Origin: Spirosoma sp. KCTC 42546
GTDB lineage: Bacteria; Bacteroidota; Bacteroidia; Cytophagales; Spirosomataceae
Reading direction: 5' to 3'
Assembly (NCBI RefSeq): GCF_006965485.1
Contig: NZ_CP041360.1
Coordinates: forward strand, 3,286,001-3,350,000
Length of the DNA: 64,000 bases
Below the pieces are notes generated by a model. It made no database searches, was not told the DNA's origin, and saw nothing but the letters and a program-made list of their open reading frames with translations. The position numbers and the translations under genes are program-made. This document shows positions 7,911 through 16,877 of this stretch, one piece after another (position 1 is the stretch's first letter; every line of letters starts with the position of its first letter).

Positions 7911-10409
7911 TTAACCGAGTCCAGTACCTTTAATTTTAGTTTCAATGACGTCACTGTTTTTAGTCAGACCGAGCAGATTGAGCAAAACGCCCCGCAGCTC
8001 GTCATAATTCTGACGATCAAGGGCTTTTTCGCCCCGTTTGATTTCAGCCTGTGCCCGCTGGTAGTCCGTATAGTCATCTGGCGACTGACTGGCGTATGAA
8101 TGGAAGAAATGGACCAATATCGTGGGGGTATAGAGGACTGCGTCGTTGTAGATCCGACGGCATTTAGCCAGATGGGCCTCCACCCGAAAGTACGTATTCC
8201 CCCGCATGGCTTCGGGTTCATCGGCTTTTAACTGCTGAATTTCAGCGCGTACCTTTGGTGAGAGTTCCTGGAGTGTATCTGCCCAATACTGGAGCGATTC
8301 CATAAGGGTATAGTAACGCTCCTTTGTACGTAGAACCCGATTGCTGACGGGGCCATTCGTGTATAGCTGCCGGGCCAGTTTTCGTTTGGCTTCATCGAGT
8401 TGATATTTCTCGTCGGTGAAAGCGGCCGGTTGCAATGTTTTCGCCTGATGCTGTAATGTTCTGGCCCGGTCGGTCAAATCCTGAATTCGGGCGGCTGCTT
8501 CGTAGTCTTCCGTTTGTAGTGCCTTCTCTAAATCCAGTTCAAGCTGACTGCGTAATTCAGTTAACTCGTCGCGTAATTTGGTTAGACTCACATACCGTTG
8601 GGTAGGACTAAACACCTCATCGAATTGCTGGTCGGTCATACCCAGATGGATACTAACCGACACATCCCGGGATTCACTCATGTCTAGTTTAATCTCCACA
8701 TCCGACCCTTTCACCAGATCCGTGGGCAGATCTGCGGCCCGAACCTCAATGACCCCTATATTCTTATTCGTGCTGGGATGTTGGGTTGCATCACCTTCAA
8801 GCAGATTAATGATCAGACTTTCGTCGGAGCCTTTTCGAATCGTTCGGCTAATTTCCCGGTAAATTGTTTTGGTGAGCGGCAATACACTGTTCCGGCTGAA
8901 CACCAGTTCGCAGCGGGTTGCATTGTTGTGTAGATCGTCAACTTCCAGGCAAATGTCTTCGGGTAATGGCTGGCCATACAAACTAAACAAGCCGTGGGTA
9001 ATGTCAACGGGATCGACCTGAACAGCTACTGGGTTGTTATAGGAATCGAAAAGGCTGATTGTAAACGTATTGACCCGGTTCGGAAGCAGCCCAACGAACT
9101 CGCCGAAACGGGCAGTAAGCGGCCGTAGTGCTGTATCAAAACCACCGTCATTACGTGTAATTCGATAGGAGAGACCCTCCTGGAAATTGATCACATTTGC
9201 CGAAATGTATTCTTCCAGATCTTTTGTCGTTTTGCTGTAACCCGTCTGAATGCGTATTGAATTGACTCCTTCGGCAGCCTGAGTCGTGGGCTTGACCAGT
9301 TGCCGGATGGGTGTATTACCCGCAAAATAAGCTGCCCCAACCGCCACCGCCGTAGTGGGATCGGCTTCGGTATTGATCGGTAGCCCCGTTCGTTCGGCAA
9401 GTGTTGTTCTAACGTAGGGAATATAGGTGCTTCCACCAATCAGGATGATTTCAGCGAGGGCATCGGTGCTTACATTATTGCGGACCATAATCGTTTCCAG
9501 CATCTCGATAGTCGCGTCGATACGGTCGCGGATAAGGGCATTAAATTGCTCCCGCCCTAGGGTGATCAGTAGATCGACTTCCTCTCCGTCGCCCATATCG
9601 AACGTCACTTCAATTTCCGTTGTCAGCCGGGTGCTGAGCTCTTTCTTAGCTTCCTCCGCTTTAAGGAGAAGTATGTGGTATAGTTTTTCGTAGCGGGCAT
9701 CGCGCGTGAGAAGCTGACTGGCGAGGTCGGTCAGGCCAGTTTGCCGACTAATTTCCGGTATCAGGATGTCTACTACCAGACTATGATCGAAGTCCATGCC
9801 GCCAAGGTAATTGTCGCCCTGATGATCAAGAACGCGCATTTCATTGTCTTCTATACCGATCAGGGCTACATCGAACGTGCCACCCCCCAGGTCATACACC
9901 AGCCATTTCCCACGTTCCTTTTCGGTCGTGTACTTGTTGAAATAGGCCAGGGATGCCGCAATGGGCTCCTGAAGCAAAACCACCTCCTGGAAACCGGCTG
10001 CTAAACCAGCCTGTTTGGTGGCGTTGCTCTGAACGGTATCGAAACTAGCGGGAATGGTAACGACTATACTTTGGGGGATTTCGCCCGAATGAATGAAATT
10101 CTTAAGTTCTTTCAGAACAAGTGCCGACAGGTCAATGGGGCTAATGGATTCGCCACGCGATTGAATCTGATAGGTCTCGCTCGTGCCCATTTTACGTTTG
10201 AAACTCGAAAACACGTTGAGCGGGTCCTTCAATAGCCACTCACGGGCTTTATCGCCCACAAATACGCGCTCTTTACGAAAGGCAACGCAACTCGGTAGCG
10301 TCTCTTTCAACCCAATTGGGTTTTTGAACACCTCTACCTGAACCCCCATAAAACGGGCAATTAGCGAATTCGTTGTTCCTAAATCTATCCCGAAATTGAT
10401 CGTTTGCAT
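7911..10409 (-). CDS. Hsp70-family (DnaK-like) ATPase with divergent C-terminal half
   Basis: This 832-residue protein has a complete Hsp70 actin-like ATPase domain: phosphate-1 loop GIDLGTTNS near residue 6, phosphate-2 block VYDLGGGTFDVALIG near 170, and the adenosine motif IILIGGSTYIPYVR near 320. Beyond about 380 it departs from DnaK. A beta-rich region could be a substrate-binding domain, and a long helical region from about 600 includes EKALQTEDYEAAARIQDL, which resembles a UVR motif. It is far longer than DnaK (about 640). It is co-directional with a small GrpE-like gene 11 bp upstream and a tail-anchored protein 15 bp downstream, which looks like a dedicated chaperone unit and not the housekeeping one. 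Confidence 0.88.
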   Translation of the reverse strand: MQTINFGIDLGTTNSLIARFMGVQVEVFKNPIGLKETLPSCVAFRKERVFVGDKAREWLLKDPLNVFSSFKRKMGTSETYQIQSRGESISPIDLSALVLKELKNFIHSGEIPQSIVVTIPASFDTVQSNATKQAGLAAGFQEVVLLQEPIAASLAYFNKYTTEKERGKWLVYDLGGGTFDVALIGIEDNEMRVLDHQGDNYLGGMDFDHSLVVDILIPEISRQTGLTDLASQLLTRDARYEKLYHILLLKAEEAKKELSTRLTTEIEVTFDMGDGEEVDLLITLGREQFNALIRDRIDATIEMLETIMVRNNVSTDALAEIILIGGSTYIPYVRTTLAERTGLPINTEADPTTAVAVGAAYFAGNTPIRQLVKPTTQAAEGVNSIRIQTGYSKTTKDLEEYISANVINFQEGLSYRITRNDGGFDTALRPLTARFGEFVGLLPNRVNTFTISLFDSYNNPVAVQVDPVDITHGLFSLYGQPLPEDICLEVDDLHNNATRCELVFSRNSVLPLTKTIYREISRTIRKGSDESLIINLLEGDATQHPSTNKNIGVIEVRAADLPTDLVKGSDVEIKLDMSESRDVSVSIHLGMTDQQFDEVFSPTQRYVSLTKLRDELTELRSQLELDLEKALQTEDYEAAARIQDLTDRARTLQHQAKTLQPAAFTDEKYQLDEAKRKLARQLYTNGPVSNRVLRTKERYYTLMESLQYWADTLQELSPKVRAEIQQLKADEPEAMRGNTYFRVEAHLAKCRRIYNDAVLYTPTILVHFFHSYASQSPDDYTDYQRAQAEIKRGEKALDRQNYDELRGVLLNLLGLTKNSDVIETKIKGTGLG

Positions 10410-10420
10410 GACGAGTTGAT

Positions 10421-10723
10421 TTACACGCTCTCGACAATGACGATGCCTGCCTGAACGATTTGTCCGTTTATAGTGACGATGGGTTTGATGACCTGGGTAA
10501 TAGTCAGATTATCCGTTGACTCCCCGGCTACACTGGCTTCAACGTCGGTACGGGTTTCGGAGTAACGTTCCCCATCGGGGCTATGATAACTTACCCCTAA
10601 CTCAAGGAGCGCCTGCCGAATCCGTTGAAGAGGGCGATTATACCCGCTACCCGCTTGCTTGTCTTTTTCTGCCTTTTTCTCGAGGGCGTGCACTTGATTT
10701 GCAATATCAACCAGGGGGCGCAT
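10421..10723 (-). CDS. Minimal GrpE-like protein, predicted partner of the adjacent Hsp70
   Basis: A 100-residue protein. The N-terminal half is helical (VDIANQVHALEKKAEKDKQ). The C-terminal half, ending VIKPIVTINGQIVQAGIVIVES, matches the layout of the GrpE beta head, where a V-x-x-GY-x-x-x-x-x-x-R-P-A-x-V segment closes the protein. It lacks the long dimerising helix of normal GrpE (about 180 residues). GrpE releases ADP from Hsp70, and its position 11 bp upstream of an Hsp70 gene fits such a role. The homology is suggestive and was not tested. Confidence 0.68.
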   Translation of the reverse strand: MRPLVDIANQVHALEKKAEKDKQAGSGYNRPLQRIRQALLELGVSYHSPDGERYSETRTDVEASVAGESTDNLTITQVIKPIVTINGQIVQAGIVIVESV

Positions 10724-10753
10724 TGGGGTTTAGGTATTGATAAGTTATATTTT

Positions 10754-10840
10754 TTAACCACAGAGGCACCGCAACGGCGGACCGTAGAGAACACAGAGGT
10801 TTAAAAAATTAAAATTATCAATTTAAACCTCTGTGGTTAA
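10754..10840. repeat. Palindromic intergenic repeat (CACAGAGG family)
   Basis: Outer arms TTAACCACAGAGG (10754-10766) and CCTCTGTGGTTAA (10828-10840) are exact complements. A competing inner stem pairs 10792-10805 with 10822-10835 (14 bp). It shares the word CACAGAG with the hairpin at 3460-3528. It separates the rnz end from the start of the Hsp70 operon. Confidence 0.72.
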
Positions 10841-10851
10841 TTTTTTATTTC

Positions 10852-11802
10852 TCAAATTTCAATCGTTTGGCCTTCGATGGCGAGGTAGGTTTCTGGAAAA
10901 ACTGCCCGGGCTTCGTCTAAAAAAGGCTCAAACTGTTTGTACCGCGATGAGAAATGGCCAATTAACAAACGACCAACACCGGCTTTGGCCGCAATGGTAG
11001 CTGCTTGCTCGGCAGTAGAATGAAAAACTTCGGCAGCTCGTTGGCTATTGTCCCGCAAAAACGTTGCTTCATGGTAGAGCAAATTGACGCCCTGAAGTTG
11101 CGGAATTAACTCCTCCACGTAGCGAGTGTCGGAGCAGAACGCGTAGGAACGGGGAACAGGGCCTGGTTCGGTGTATTCGGCGGCTGCGTAGAGGAGTTGA
11201 CCCTCCGCGTCCAGAATATCCAGTCCCTCTTTCAACCGTTTTAAATACGCAATTGGGACATCGGCAGGGAGCTTCTCCCGCAATAGATGAGGTTTAGCTG
11301 GTTTTTCCCGGAAAAGATAACCTGTACAGTCGATCCGGTGCTGGAGCGGAATCGACTGTACCGTCATGAGCGGATGATCGAGTAAGAAGGCCGGTTGGTC
11401 TGGCTCAACGATCTGAAAATGCAGTTTGTAGCCTAAACGAGAGTCGGACACTCGAAAAATAGTGGTCAGGACCTCATCCAGACCGCGAGGGCCAAACAGG
11501 TACAAATCTTCTGTACGGCCAGCCATATTCAGCGACGACAGGAGAGGAGCCAGGCCAAAGTAATGATCACCATGCAGGTGACTGATGAAAATATACCGTA
11601 GTCGCCCCGGCCGAATGCGTTGTTCGATTAACCGGAACTGAGTACCTTCTCCACAGTCAATAAGTACATAGTCATTCCCAACCGCCAGCAACTGGGCCGT
11701 TTGGTGGAGCCTAAGTGTGGGTGTAGCAGAGCCTGCCCCCAGAATTGTGAGGGCGAAGGGTAAATGAGTAGAGCGATGATGTTCCGATTCGTGTTGGGTC
11801 AT
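10852..11802 (-). CDS. rnz: Ribonuclease Z
   Basis: This metallo-beta-lactamase-fold endonuclease trims the 3' ends of tRNA precursors. The zinc motif HLHGDH appears in FISHLHGDHYFGLAPLL, and the early block LTILGAGSATPTLRLHQTAQLL is typical of the family. Later ligands are visible in NLLYHEATF and LLIGHFSSRY. I chose the ATG at 11802 (316 residues): the longer frame, starting at 11898, would overlap the upstream STAS gene by 71 bp and adds 32 residues with no family similarity. It follows the STAS gene by 25 bp and is probably co-transcribed with it. Confidence 0.93.
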   Translation of the reverse strand: MTQHESEHHRSTHLPFALTILGAGSATPTLRLHQTAQLLAVGNDYVLIDCGEGTQFRLIEQRIRPGRLRYIFISHLHGDHYFGLAPLLSSLNMAGRTEDLYLFGPRGLDEVLTTIFRVSDSRLGYKLHFQIVEPDQPAFLLDHPLMTVQSIPLQHRIDCTGYLFREKPAKPHLLREKLPADVPIAYLKRLKEGLDILDAEGQLLYAAAEYTEPGPVPRSYAFCSDTRYVEELIPQLQGVNLLYHEATFLRDNSQRAAEVFHSTAEQAATIAAKAGVGRLLIGHFSSRYKQFEPFLDEARAVFPETYLAIEGQTIEI

Positions 11803-11827
11803 TGTGGCCACATTAGGTCCGGCCAGG

Positions 11828-12235
11828 TCAGGCTTCGACACTCCCTCCGACATCGTACTCATCATCTTCTTCACTCCGAAAATCATTTTCAAGCTCATTC
11901 ATAAACACAGCGTCTACCGCTTCTTCCACCGTTGGCATGATCGTTAGATCGGTGAGGTTAGACCTGTCCAAAAGTTCAATCAGATCATCATTCTTGGTAA
12001 CGGCAACCAATAGCCCTTCTTCATTCGTGCATTGCCGACTGACTTTCCGAAGAACCATTACGCCAGCCGGATCAACCAGTTGAACGGGTGCCATATCCAC
12101 AATAATATTACTGTATCCCTCGCGGAATAAACCACGGCTAAGGGTTTCGAAATTGGCGGGCACCTCCTCTCCAAACGTGTTCTCGGCTAATCGGATAAGG
12201 GCGTACTGTTCGTTTTTCTCGATGGTATAATTCAT
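11828..12235 (-). CDS. STAS-domain protein (anti-sigma factor antagonist-like)
   Basis: A 135-residue protein whose first 100 residues form a STAS domain. The central strand-turn-helix (NIIVDMAPVQLVDPAGVMVLRKVSRQ) has the usual layout, but the position of the phosphorylated Ser is occupied by Asp or Pro-Ala, so regulation by a kinase is doubtful. The C-terminus is an acidic tail (NDFRSEEDDEYD). It is the first gene of a pair with rnz, an association I have seen in Cytophagales and list as inference. Confidence 0.8.
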   Translation of the reverse strand: MNYTIEKNEQYALIRLAENTFGEEVPANFETLSRGLFREGYSNIIVDMAPVQLVDPAGVMVLRKVSRQCTNEEGLLVAVTKNDDLIELLDRSNLTDLTIMPTVEEAVDAVFMNELENDFRSEEDDEYDVGGSVEA

Positions 12236-12324
12236 AGACTGCTTAATGTGTACTGAATAATGATCAAATTCTGATGTAGTTTGGTTGAACTCATTTTACA
12301 TTATTCACTATGCATTTTACATTA

Positions 12325-13260
12325 TTAATTTATTGCTCTTAGTATATTCGTTTCGATCCGAGTAAGCGGATCCGTTGCCTCATCGGGTTGAAAAGGCTGA
12401 CCCGTAACGGTCTCAAACAGTTCAATATAACGCTTCGAAATTTGATTTACCCATTCGTCAGACATAACGGGTACTGTCTGGCCGGTTTTACCCTGAAAGC
12501 CGTTGGCAATAAGCCATTCTCTAACGAATTCCTTCGATAATTGTTTTTGTGGCTGACCGGCTTGCTGGTTTTGCTCATACGTGTCTGCGTAGAAATAACG
12601 CGACGAGTCAGGCGTATGGACCTCGTCAATCAAATAGACCTTACCATCCAGGTTGCCGAATTCATATTTCGTATCTACAAGAATCAGGCCTTGTTTCGCA
12701 GCCATTTCGGTGCCCCGTGCAAATAGGGCCAGCGCGTACTTCTCCAACTGAACATACTCGCTTTCCTGAACGATACCCCGTTCCAGAATTTCTTCGCGAC
12801 TGATGTCTTCGTCATGGCCTTCGTGGGCTTTGGTCGATGGGGTGATGATTGGCGTTGGCAGGCGGTCATTTTCGCGCAGGCCATCGGGTAAAGATACACC
12901 GCAGAGAGTCCGGTGTCCATCGCGATATTCCCGCCAGGCATGGCCTGCCAGATAACCCCGAACAACCATTTCAACAGCATAAGGCTCGCATTTCAGGCCG
13001 ATGCTTACGTTAGGGTCGGGTGTATCGAGAAGCCAGTTGGGTACAATGTCGGAGGTCGCTCGCAGAAAATAAGCGGCCGTCTGATTAAGCACCTGTCCTT
13101 TGAACGGAATAGGGCGGGGTAATACGACGTCGAAGGCTGAAATACGATCTGACGCAATCATGACGAGTTTCTCGGGAAACGCGTACACGTCCCGAACTTT
13201 ACCGCGATAAAATCCCGTTTGACCGGGGAATTGAAAATTAGTTTCCTGAATGGCGTTCAT
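12325..13260 (-). CDS. purC: Phosphoribosylaminoimidazole-succinocarboxamide synthase
   Basis: SAICAR synthetase catalyses the ATP-dependent joining of CAIR and aspartate in purine synthesis. Visible family blocks are [10 protein letters not shown] (nucleotide loop), [39 protein letters not shown] and [12 protein letters not shown] chose ATG 13260 because it starts [16 protein letters not shown]. The longer frame from 13281 adds seven residues and reaches into the long inverted repeat at 13275-13368. It is monocistronic, with gaps on both sides. Confidence 0.95.
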   Translation of the reverse strand: MNAIQETNFQFPGQTGFYRGKVRDVYAFPEKLVMIASDRISAFDVVLPRPIPFKGQVLNQTAAYFLRATSDIVPNWLLDTPDPNVSIGLKCEPYAVEMVVRGYLAGHAWREYRDGHRTLCGVSLPDGLRENDRLPTPIITPSTKAHEGHDEDISREEILERGIVQESEYVQLEKYALALFARGTEMAAKQGLILVDTKYEFGNLDGKVYLIDEVHTPDSSRYFYADTYEQNQQAGQPQKQLSKEFVREWLIANGFQGKTGQTVPVMSDEWVNQISKRYIELFETVTGQPFQPDEATDPLTRIETNILRAIN

Positions 13261-13274
13261 GTAACGTAGGTTGT

Positions 13275-13368
13275 GGTTCAACGTTCGTAGTTTGAGGTTC
13301 GAGGTTTATAGTTGGCTGAACTCCAGGCTAACTACAAACCTCGAACCTCAAACTACGAACGTCGAACC
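13275..13368. repeat. 39-bp inverted repeat between purC and the thiolase gene
   Basis: Arms 13275-13313 and 13330-13368 match at 37 of 39 positions around a 16-nt loop. It ends 3 bp from the thiolase stop codon and begins 14 bp upstream of the purC start, so it can terminate the thiolase transcript while lying in the purC promoter region. The arms share words such as TTTGAGGTT with the next repeat at 14575. Confidence 0.8.
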
Positions 13369-13371
13369 ATT

Positions 13372-14547
13372 TTATAATTTCTCAATAACAATAGCCGATG
13401 CGCCCCCGCCCCCGTTGCAAATACCGACGGCCCCGTATCGTCCACCGTTTTGCTCTAATACGTTGGTGAGTGTTGTTACGATTCGGGCACCGGATGCGCC
13501 GAGGGGATGGCCAATGGACACCGCCCCCCCAAAGGTATTTAGTTTCTCCTGCGGAACGTTCAGCACCTTACTGAACACCAGCGGAACAACGGAAAACGCT
13601 TCGTTTACTTCAAAAAAGTCAATAGCATCGACGGTTAGCCCGGCCCGTTGAAGCGCCAGCGGAACGGCTTTGGTTGGTGCTGTGGTGAACCACTGAGGCT
13701 CCTGCTCGGCATCGGCATAGGCCAGAATCCGGGCCAGCGGTTTCAGTCCCAGTTCGTCGGCTTTTCGTTGGCTCATCACAACCAGGGCAGAAGCCCCATC
13801 GCTGATGGGCGATGAGCTGGCTGGTGTGACCGTACCACCGGGTGTAAAAGCCGCTTTCAGCGTCGGAATTTTGTCGTAAATAACGTTTTTATATTCCTCA
13901 TCTTCGCTCACCGTCACGCTGCCTTTGCGCCCTGCCACCTCTACAGCTATGATTTCGGCACTAAATCGGCCACTTTGCGTGCTGGCCTCTGCCCGACGGT
14001 ACGACTGGACGGTATACGCATCCTGTTCCTCCCGGCTAATTTCATACTGCTGGGCGGTCTGATCGGCAAAAACGCCCATGGCACACTGATCGTAAGCATC
14101 CACAAGTCCATCTCGGGCGAGGCCGTCGACGAGTTCCGCATTGCCATATTTGTAGCCAAAACGAGCTTTGGGAACGTAATAGGGAGCATTCGACATGCTT
14201 TCCATACCCCCGGCTACAATGACATCGGCCTGGCCGAGTTGAATGGCCTGGGCTGCCAGCATAATCGCTTTTGTGCCCGATGCGCATACCTTGTTGATGG
14301 TTGTGCAGGGGATGTTGGCAGGCAATCCTGCTTGGAGAGCCGCCTGTTTGGCAGGAGCCTGGCCAACGTTGGCCGACACCACATTGCCCATGTACACTTC
14401 CTGCACCTGATCGGGCTGGACGCCCGCACGGCTGAGAGCACCCCGAATGGCCGCTGCGCCCAGCTCAACGGCAGACAGGGTTGAGAGTACACCTCCAAAC
14501 CCACCAATGGGCGTTCGAACCGCAGAAATAATGACTACCTCGTTCAT
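13372..14547 (-). CDS. Acetyl-CoA C-acetyltransferase (thiolase)
   Basis: A 391-residue type II thiolase that condenses or cleaves acetoacetyl-CoA. The nucleophile is Cys88 in [14 protein letters not shown]. The second half has the active-site His in [11 protein letters not shown] and the C-terminal Cys in [10 protein letters not shown]. Length and motifs fit the AtoB/PhaA biosynthetic group better than the longer FadA type. Strong inverted repeats flank the gene on both sides, so it is isolated transcriptionally. Whether it serves beta-oxidation, ketone-body use or another route cannot be decided here. Confidence 0.93.
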   Translation of the reverse strand: MNEVVIISAVRTPIGGFGGVLSTLSAVELGAAAIRGALSRAGVQPDQVQEVYMGNVVSANVGQAPAKQAALQAGLPANIPCTTINKVCASGTKAIMLAAQAIQLGQADVIVAGGMESMSNAPYYVPKARFGYKYGNAELVDGLARDGLVDAYDQCAMGVFADQTAQQYEISREEQDAYTVQSYRRAEASTQSGRFSAEIIAVEVAGRKGSVTVSEDEEYKNVIYDKIPTLKAAFTPGGTVTPASSSPISDGASALVVMSQRKADELGLKPLARILAYADAEQEPQWFTTAPTKAVPLALQRAGLTVDAIDFFEVNEAFSVVPLVFSKVLNVPQEKLNTFGGAVSIGHPLGASGARIVTTLTNVLEQNGGRYGAVGICNGGGGASAIVIEKL

Positions 14548-14574
14548 CTGTTTGTTGTACTCGTTTATGGTAGT

Positions 14575-14658
14575 TGGTAGTTGGTTTGAGGTTTACGGTG
14601 GGCTGGCGCAGTTTGTTATGCATGCGCCAGCCCACCGTAAACCTCAAACCAACTACCA
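14575..14658. repeat. Perfect 36-bp inverted repeat
   Basis: Arms 14575-14610 and 14623-14658 are exact complements with a 12-nt loop. It lies between the end of the Bat-like TPR gene (14670) and the start of the thiolase gene (14547). A 36-bp perfect stem is longer than needed for termination, so it looks like an inserted palindromic element that also serves as terminator. Confidence 0.82.
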
Positions 14659-14669
14659 TAAACTCAATT

Positions 14670-15365
14670 TCACCAACGGTTCTCTCCTTCTTTCGGCTTC
14701 GTTTCAGCAGGCCGGGCTGACCGTGTCAGGGCATAGGGGAGGTCATCGCTCCGCATGGCATCAAGGAGTTGCAGCGCCTGCTCTTCACTCAGATTCAGCC
14801 GTTGGAAACGACGCAGCAACTCATCCTGACGATCCGATCGTTCGACACTCTGGCCGCCCATCGGCCGGGGTTTGTTAACCAGCTTTGGTTGCTGAGCCGA
14901 TGAATTCTGCTTCGCGTGTTTGGCGGGAGATTTTCCCGAATAATAGGTCTTTATAAGTTCAAAATTATACCGGGCCGATTCATTATCCGCGTTTTCGAGT
15001 AGCGCCTGCTGAAATAAAGTCAGAGCAGTGGCACTGTCGCCTTCCAGACAAGCCATCACCCCTAATTGCGTAGCGGCTGCGGTTCGTAAATCAGGCCGAT
15101 CCGATTGAAGCAGTGTTTCGTACTGCGGTTTAGCCCTGGCGTATTGCTTCAATTTAAAATACGTATGCCCCAGGTTTAACCGCACGGCCGGATCAATCGT
15201 GGTGGTCCGGGTGCTCAAATACGCGTAAAGGGTCAGGGCACGCTGGTACTGACCGGCCTGATAGGCGGTCTGCGCTTCCTGTCGAGCCTGGTTGTTCTGC
15301 GAAATATGGTTTACCGGAAGCATGTCGGTTAACCAAAGCCAGGCAGCAATCAGTATGTAAATCAT
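14670..15365 (-). CDS. TPR-repeat protein, BatC-like
   Basis: A 231-residue protein with an N-terminal membrane helix (MIYILIAAWLWLTDML) followed by three to four tetratricopeptide repeats (about 28-140, with DPAVRLNLGHTYFKLKQYARAKPQYE) and a basic, proline-rich tail containing LNLSEEQALQLLDAM, a motif typical of the ends of Bat-operon TPR proteins. It lies 51 bp downstream of a VWA gene. The pair resembles BatB-BatC of the Bacteroidota aerotolerance (Bat) operon, although the MoxR, BatA and BatD partners are not beside it. The likely role is assembly of an envelope protein complex. Confidence 0.8.
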   Translation of the reverse strand: MIYILIAAWLWLTDMLPVNHISQNNQARQEAQTAYQAGQYQRALTLYAYLSTRTTTIDPAVRLNLGHTYFKLKQYARAKPQYETLLQSDRPDLRTAAATQLGVMACLEGDSATALTLFQQALLENADNESARYNFELIKTYYSGKSPAKHAKQNSSAQQPKLVNKPRPMGGQSVERSDRQDELLRRFQRLNLSEEQALQLLDAMRSDDLPYALTRSARPAETKPKEGENRW

Positions 15366-15416
15366 AATGACATAACGTATGGCCGCCCAAAAATAAGACG
15401 AAACGGTGAGACCAAC

Positions 15417-16379
15417 TCACAGCCGGAAGGTTCGGATGGTCAGAATTAAGTCAATGGCCAGAAAACCCAGGGCTGCCAGCAGGAAATAATAATATTTATT
15501 GGTGGAGACAGCTATATGATGCTGATTGATGACTCCACCTTTCAGGGATCGTAAAATGCCCGCTAACTCATTCACATACCGGCCATTGGCGTCCGCTTCA
15601 GTATAATGACCGCGTCCGTCGCGGGCCAGCTCCTGCAAAAAGGAGCGATTCAGCCGACTCCGTACAATCTGATTATCGTCGTCGCGTACAAAATCGCGTC
15701 CTTTCCGAATGGATGAACCGGCTTCGGAGCCCACGCCGACCGTAATGAGGGGCATTCCCTGGGCGCGAAGGCGGGCAAACGTAGTTCGTTCGCAGGGTCC
15801 AAAATTTTCGCCATCGCTAAACAGTACGATCGATCGAACGCTCTGATGAGTGGAGGAGTCCGTGAGCAACTTCTGATAGGCCAGTTCAAGGGCGCTGCAT
15901 AAATCGGTGCCGCCGGTAGGGGCAACACTGGTATGAACCTCCCGTATGAATTGCTTGAGGGCATCCTGATCGGCAGTTAGGGGCGATAGCACAAACGACT
16001 CCGACGAGGCCAGCACGACCCCAAACCGGCTGGCGGGGAGTGTATCGCACAAGTGCTGGATATCGTACTTGACCCGTTCGAGCCGGGTTGGAACCACATC
16101 GTTGGCATCCATGGACCGGGAGATATCGACAACCAGGAACGTATCGTGGCCCGTTGTGGTCAGATCCCCTTCGGCTTCGCCAAACGATGGCCCTAGTAAG
16201 GCAACAATTAATAGCGTGAGGTAGCTGCTGCGAAGAAAAAACTTAGGGACAACCCCCCAGGCCGACGTATTTAGCTGGCGTGCGAGCCGAAATGTGCGCC
16301 AAATGTAGAGCGCATAGAGGCTAACGAACAGGGCTATGAAAAAAAAATCGGTACGGGAAAAGGGGTATAACCAGTTCAT
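15417..16379 (-). CDS. VWA-domain membrane protein, BatA/BatB-like
   Basis: A 320-residue protein with two N-terminal membrane helices (about 11-28 and 50-64), a von Willebrand A domain (about 78-270) and a C-terminal helix (about 297-315). The metal-ion adhesion site is intact: D85-x-S87-x-S89 in VVDISRSMDAND, a Thr in APTGGTDLCSALE and an Asp in IVLFSDGENFG. This topology is that of Bat proteins, which present the VWA domain in the periplasm between membrane anchors. It is the first gene of a two-gene unit with the TPR protein downstream. Confidence 0.85.
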   Translation of the reverse strand: MNWLYPFSRTDFFFIALFVSLYALYIWRTFRLARQLNTSAWGVVPKFFLRSSYLTLLIVALLGPSFGEAEGDLTTTGHDTFLVVDISRSMDANDVVPTRLERVKYDIQHLCDTLPASRFGVVLASSESFVLSPLTADQDALKQFIREVHTSVAPTGGTDLCSALELAYQKLLTDSSTHQSVRSIVLFSDGENFGPCERTTFARLRAQGMPLITVGVGSEAGSSIRKGRDFVRDDDNQIVRSRLNRSFLQELARDGRGHYTEADANGRYVNELAGILRSLKGGVINQHHIAVSTNKYYYFLLAALGFLAIDLILTIRTFRL

Positions 16380-16481
16380 TTAACGCAAGTAGTAAGCTGA
16401 TGCTGACCTAGTTTAGGTATGGGGCTAATGCATCAGGAAGGCCAAAATTAGCGATTAAGAAAAGATTTTTAGAGAAATAGC

Positions 16482-16512
16482 TTGACAAAAAGATTGTATT
16501 CCCCTACCTTTG
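16482..16512 (+). promoter_or_regulatory. Promoter of the tRNA-Ser/tRNA-Pro unit
   Basis: TTGACA (16482-16487) and TACCTTTG (16505-16512) fit the Bacteroidota -33 and TAnnTTTG -7 boxes with about 20 bp between the TTG and the -7 box. The tRNA-Ser 5' end begins 35 bp downstream. Confidence 0.75.
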
Positions 16513-16547
16513 TGTCCCAATCATTTAAGAAGGAAGTGGTTGGCTTC

Positions 16548-16634
16548 GGAGAGATGCCTGAGTGGCCGAAAGGAACAGTTTGCTAAACTGTCGTACTGGT
16601 AACGGTACCGAGGGTTCGAATCCCTCTCTCTCCG
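16548..16634 (+). tRNA. tRNA-Ser (GCT)
   Basis: An 87-nt class II tRNA. The acceptor stem GGAGAGA pairs with TCTCTCC, the anticodon loop TTGCTAA carries GCT, there is a long variable arm, and the T arm is GAGGG-TTCGAAT-CCCTC. CCA is not encoded. It is the first tRNA of a pair. Confidence 0.95.
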
Positions 16635-16655
16635 CTGAGTACAAGAGTAATCCTT

Positions 16656-16729
16656 CGGGGTGTAGCGTAGCCCGGTATCGCGCCTGCTTTGGGAGCAGGA
16701 GGTCGTAGGTTCGAATCCTGCCACCCCGA
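16656..16729 (+). tRNA. tRNA-Pro (TGG)
   Basis: A 74-nt tRNA. The acceptor CGGGGTG pairs with CACCCCG, the anticodon stem CCTGC/GCAGG encloses TTTGGGA with anticodon TGG, and the T loop is GGTTCGAATCC. It lies 21 bp after tRNA-Ser, is probably co-transcribed with it, and is followed by a terminator. It marks the left edge of a transposon- and defence-rich region. Confidence 0.95.
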
Positions 16730-16740
16730 CACTAAAAATC

Positions 16741-16772
16741 AGCCACTTAGCTAACTGCTAGGTGGCTTTTTT
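16741..16772 (+). terminator. Terminator after the tRNA pair
   Basis: AGCCACTTAG (16741-16750) pairs with CTAGGTGGCT (16758-16767) with one wobble pair, followed by a run of Ts. Confidence 0.85.
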
Positions 16773-16877
16773 CGTTTCATGTACAACGATAGGTACAACA
16801 ATATCCTGGATCAGTTCCAAAAGTTGTGGAGGGCATTGTATTTTTTTAGGTTTGTGAATTAATCAAATCTAGTTGTT

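Noticed and set aside
13975..14484. 169-codon plus-strand ORF inside the thiolase gene
   Set aside because: The opposite strand is a clear thiolase with all catalytic residues; this frame shows no protein-like pattern.
16521..16724. Minus-strand ORF over the tRNA-Ser/tRNA-Pro pair (starts MAGFEPTTSC)
   Set aside because: It is the antisense of two real tRNAs; the FEPTTS and DSNPRY words are the known translation artefact of tRNA T arms.
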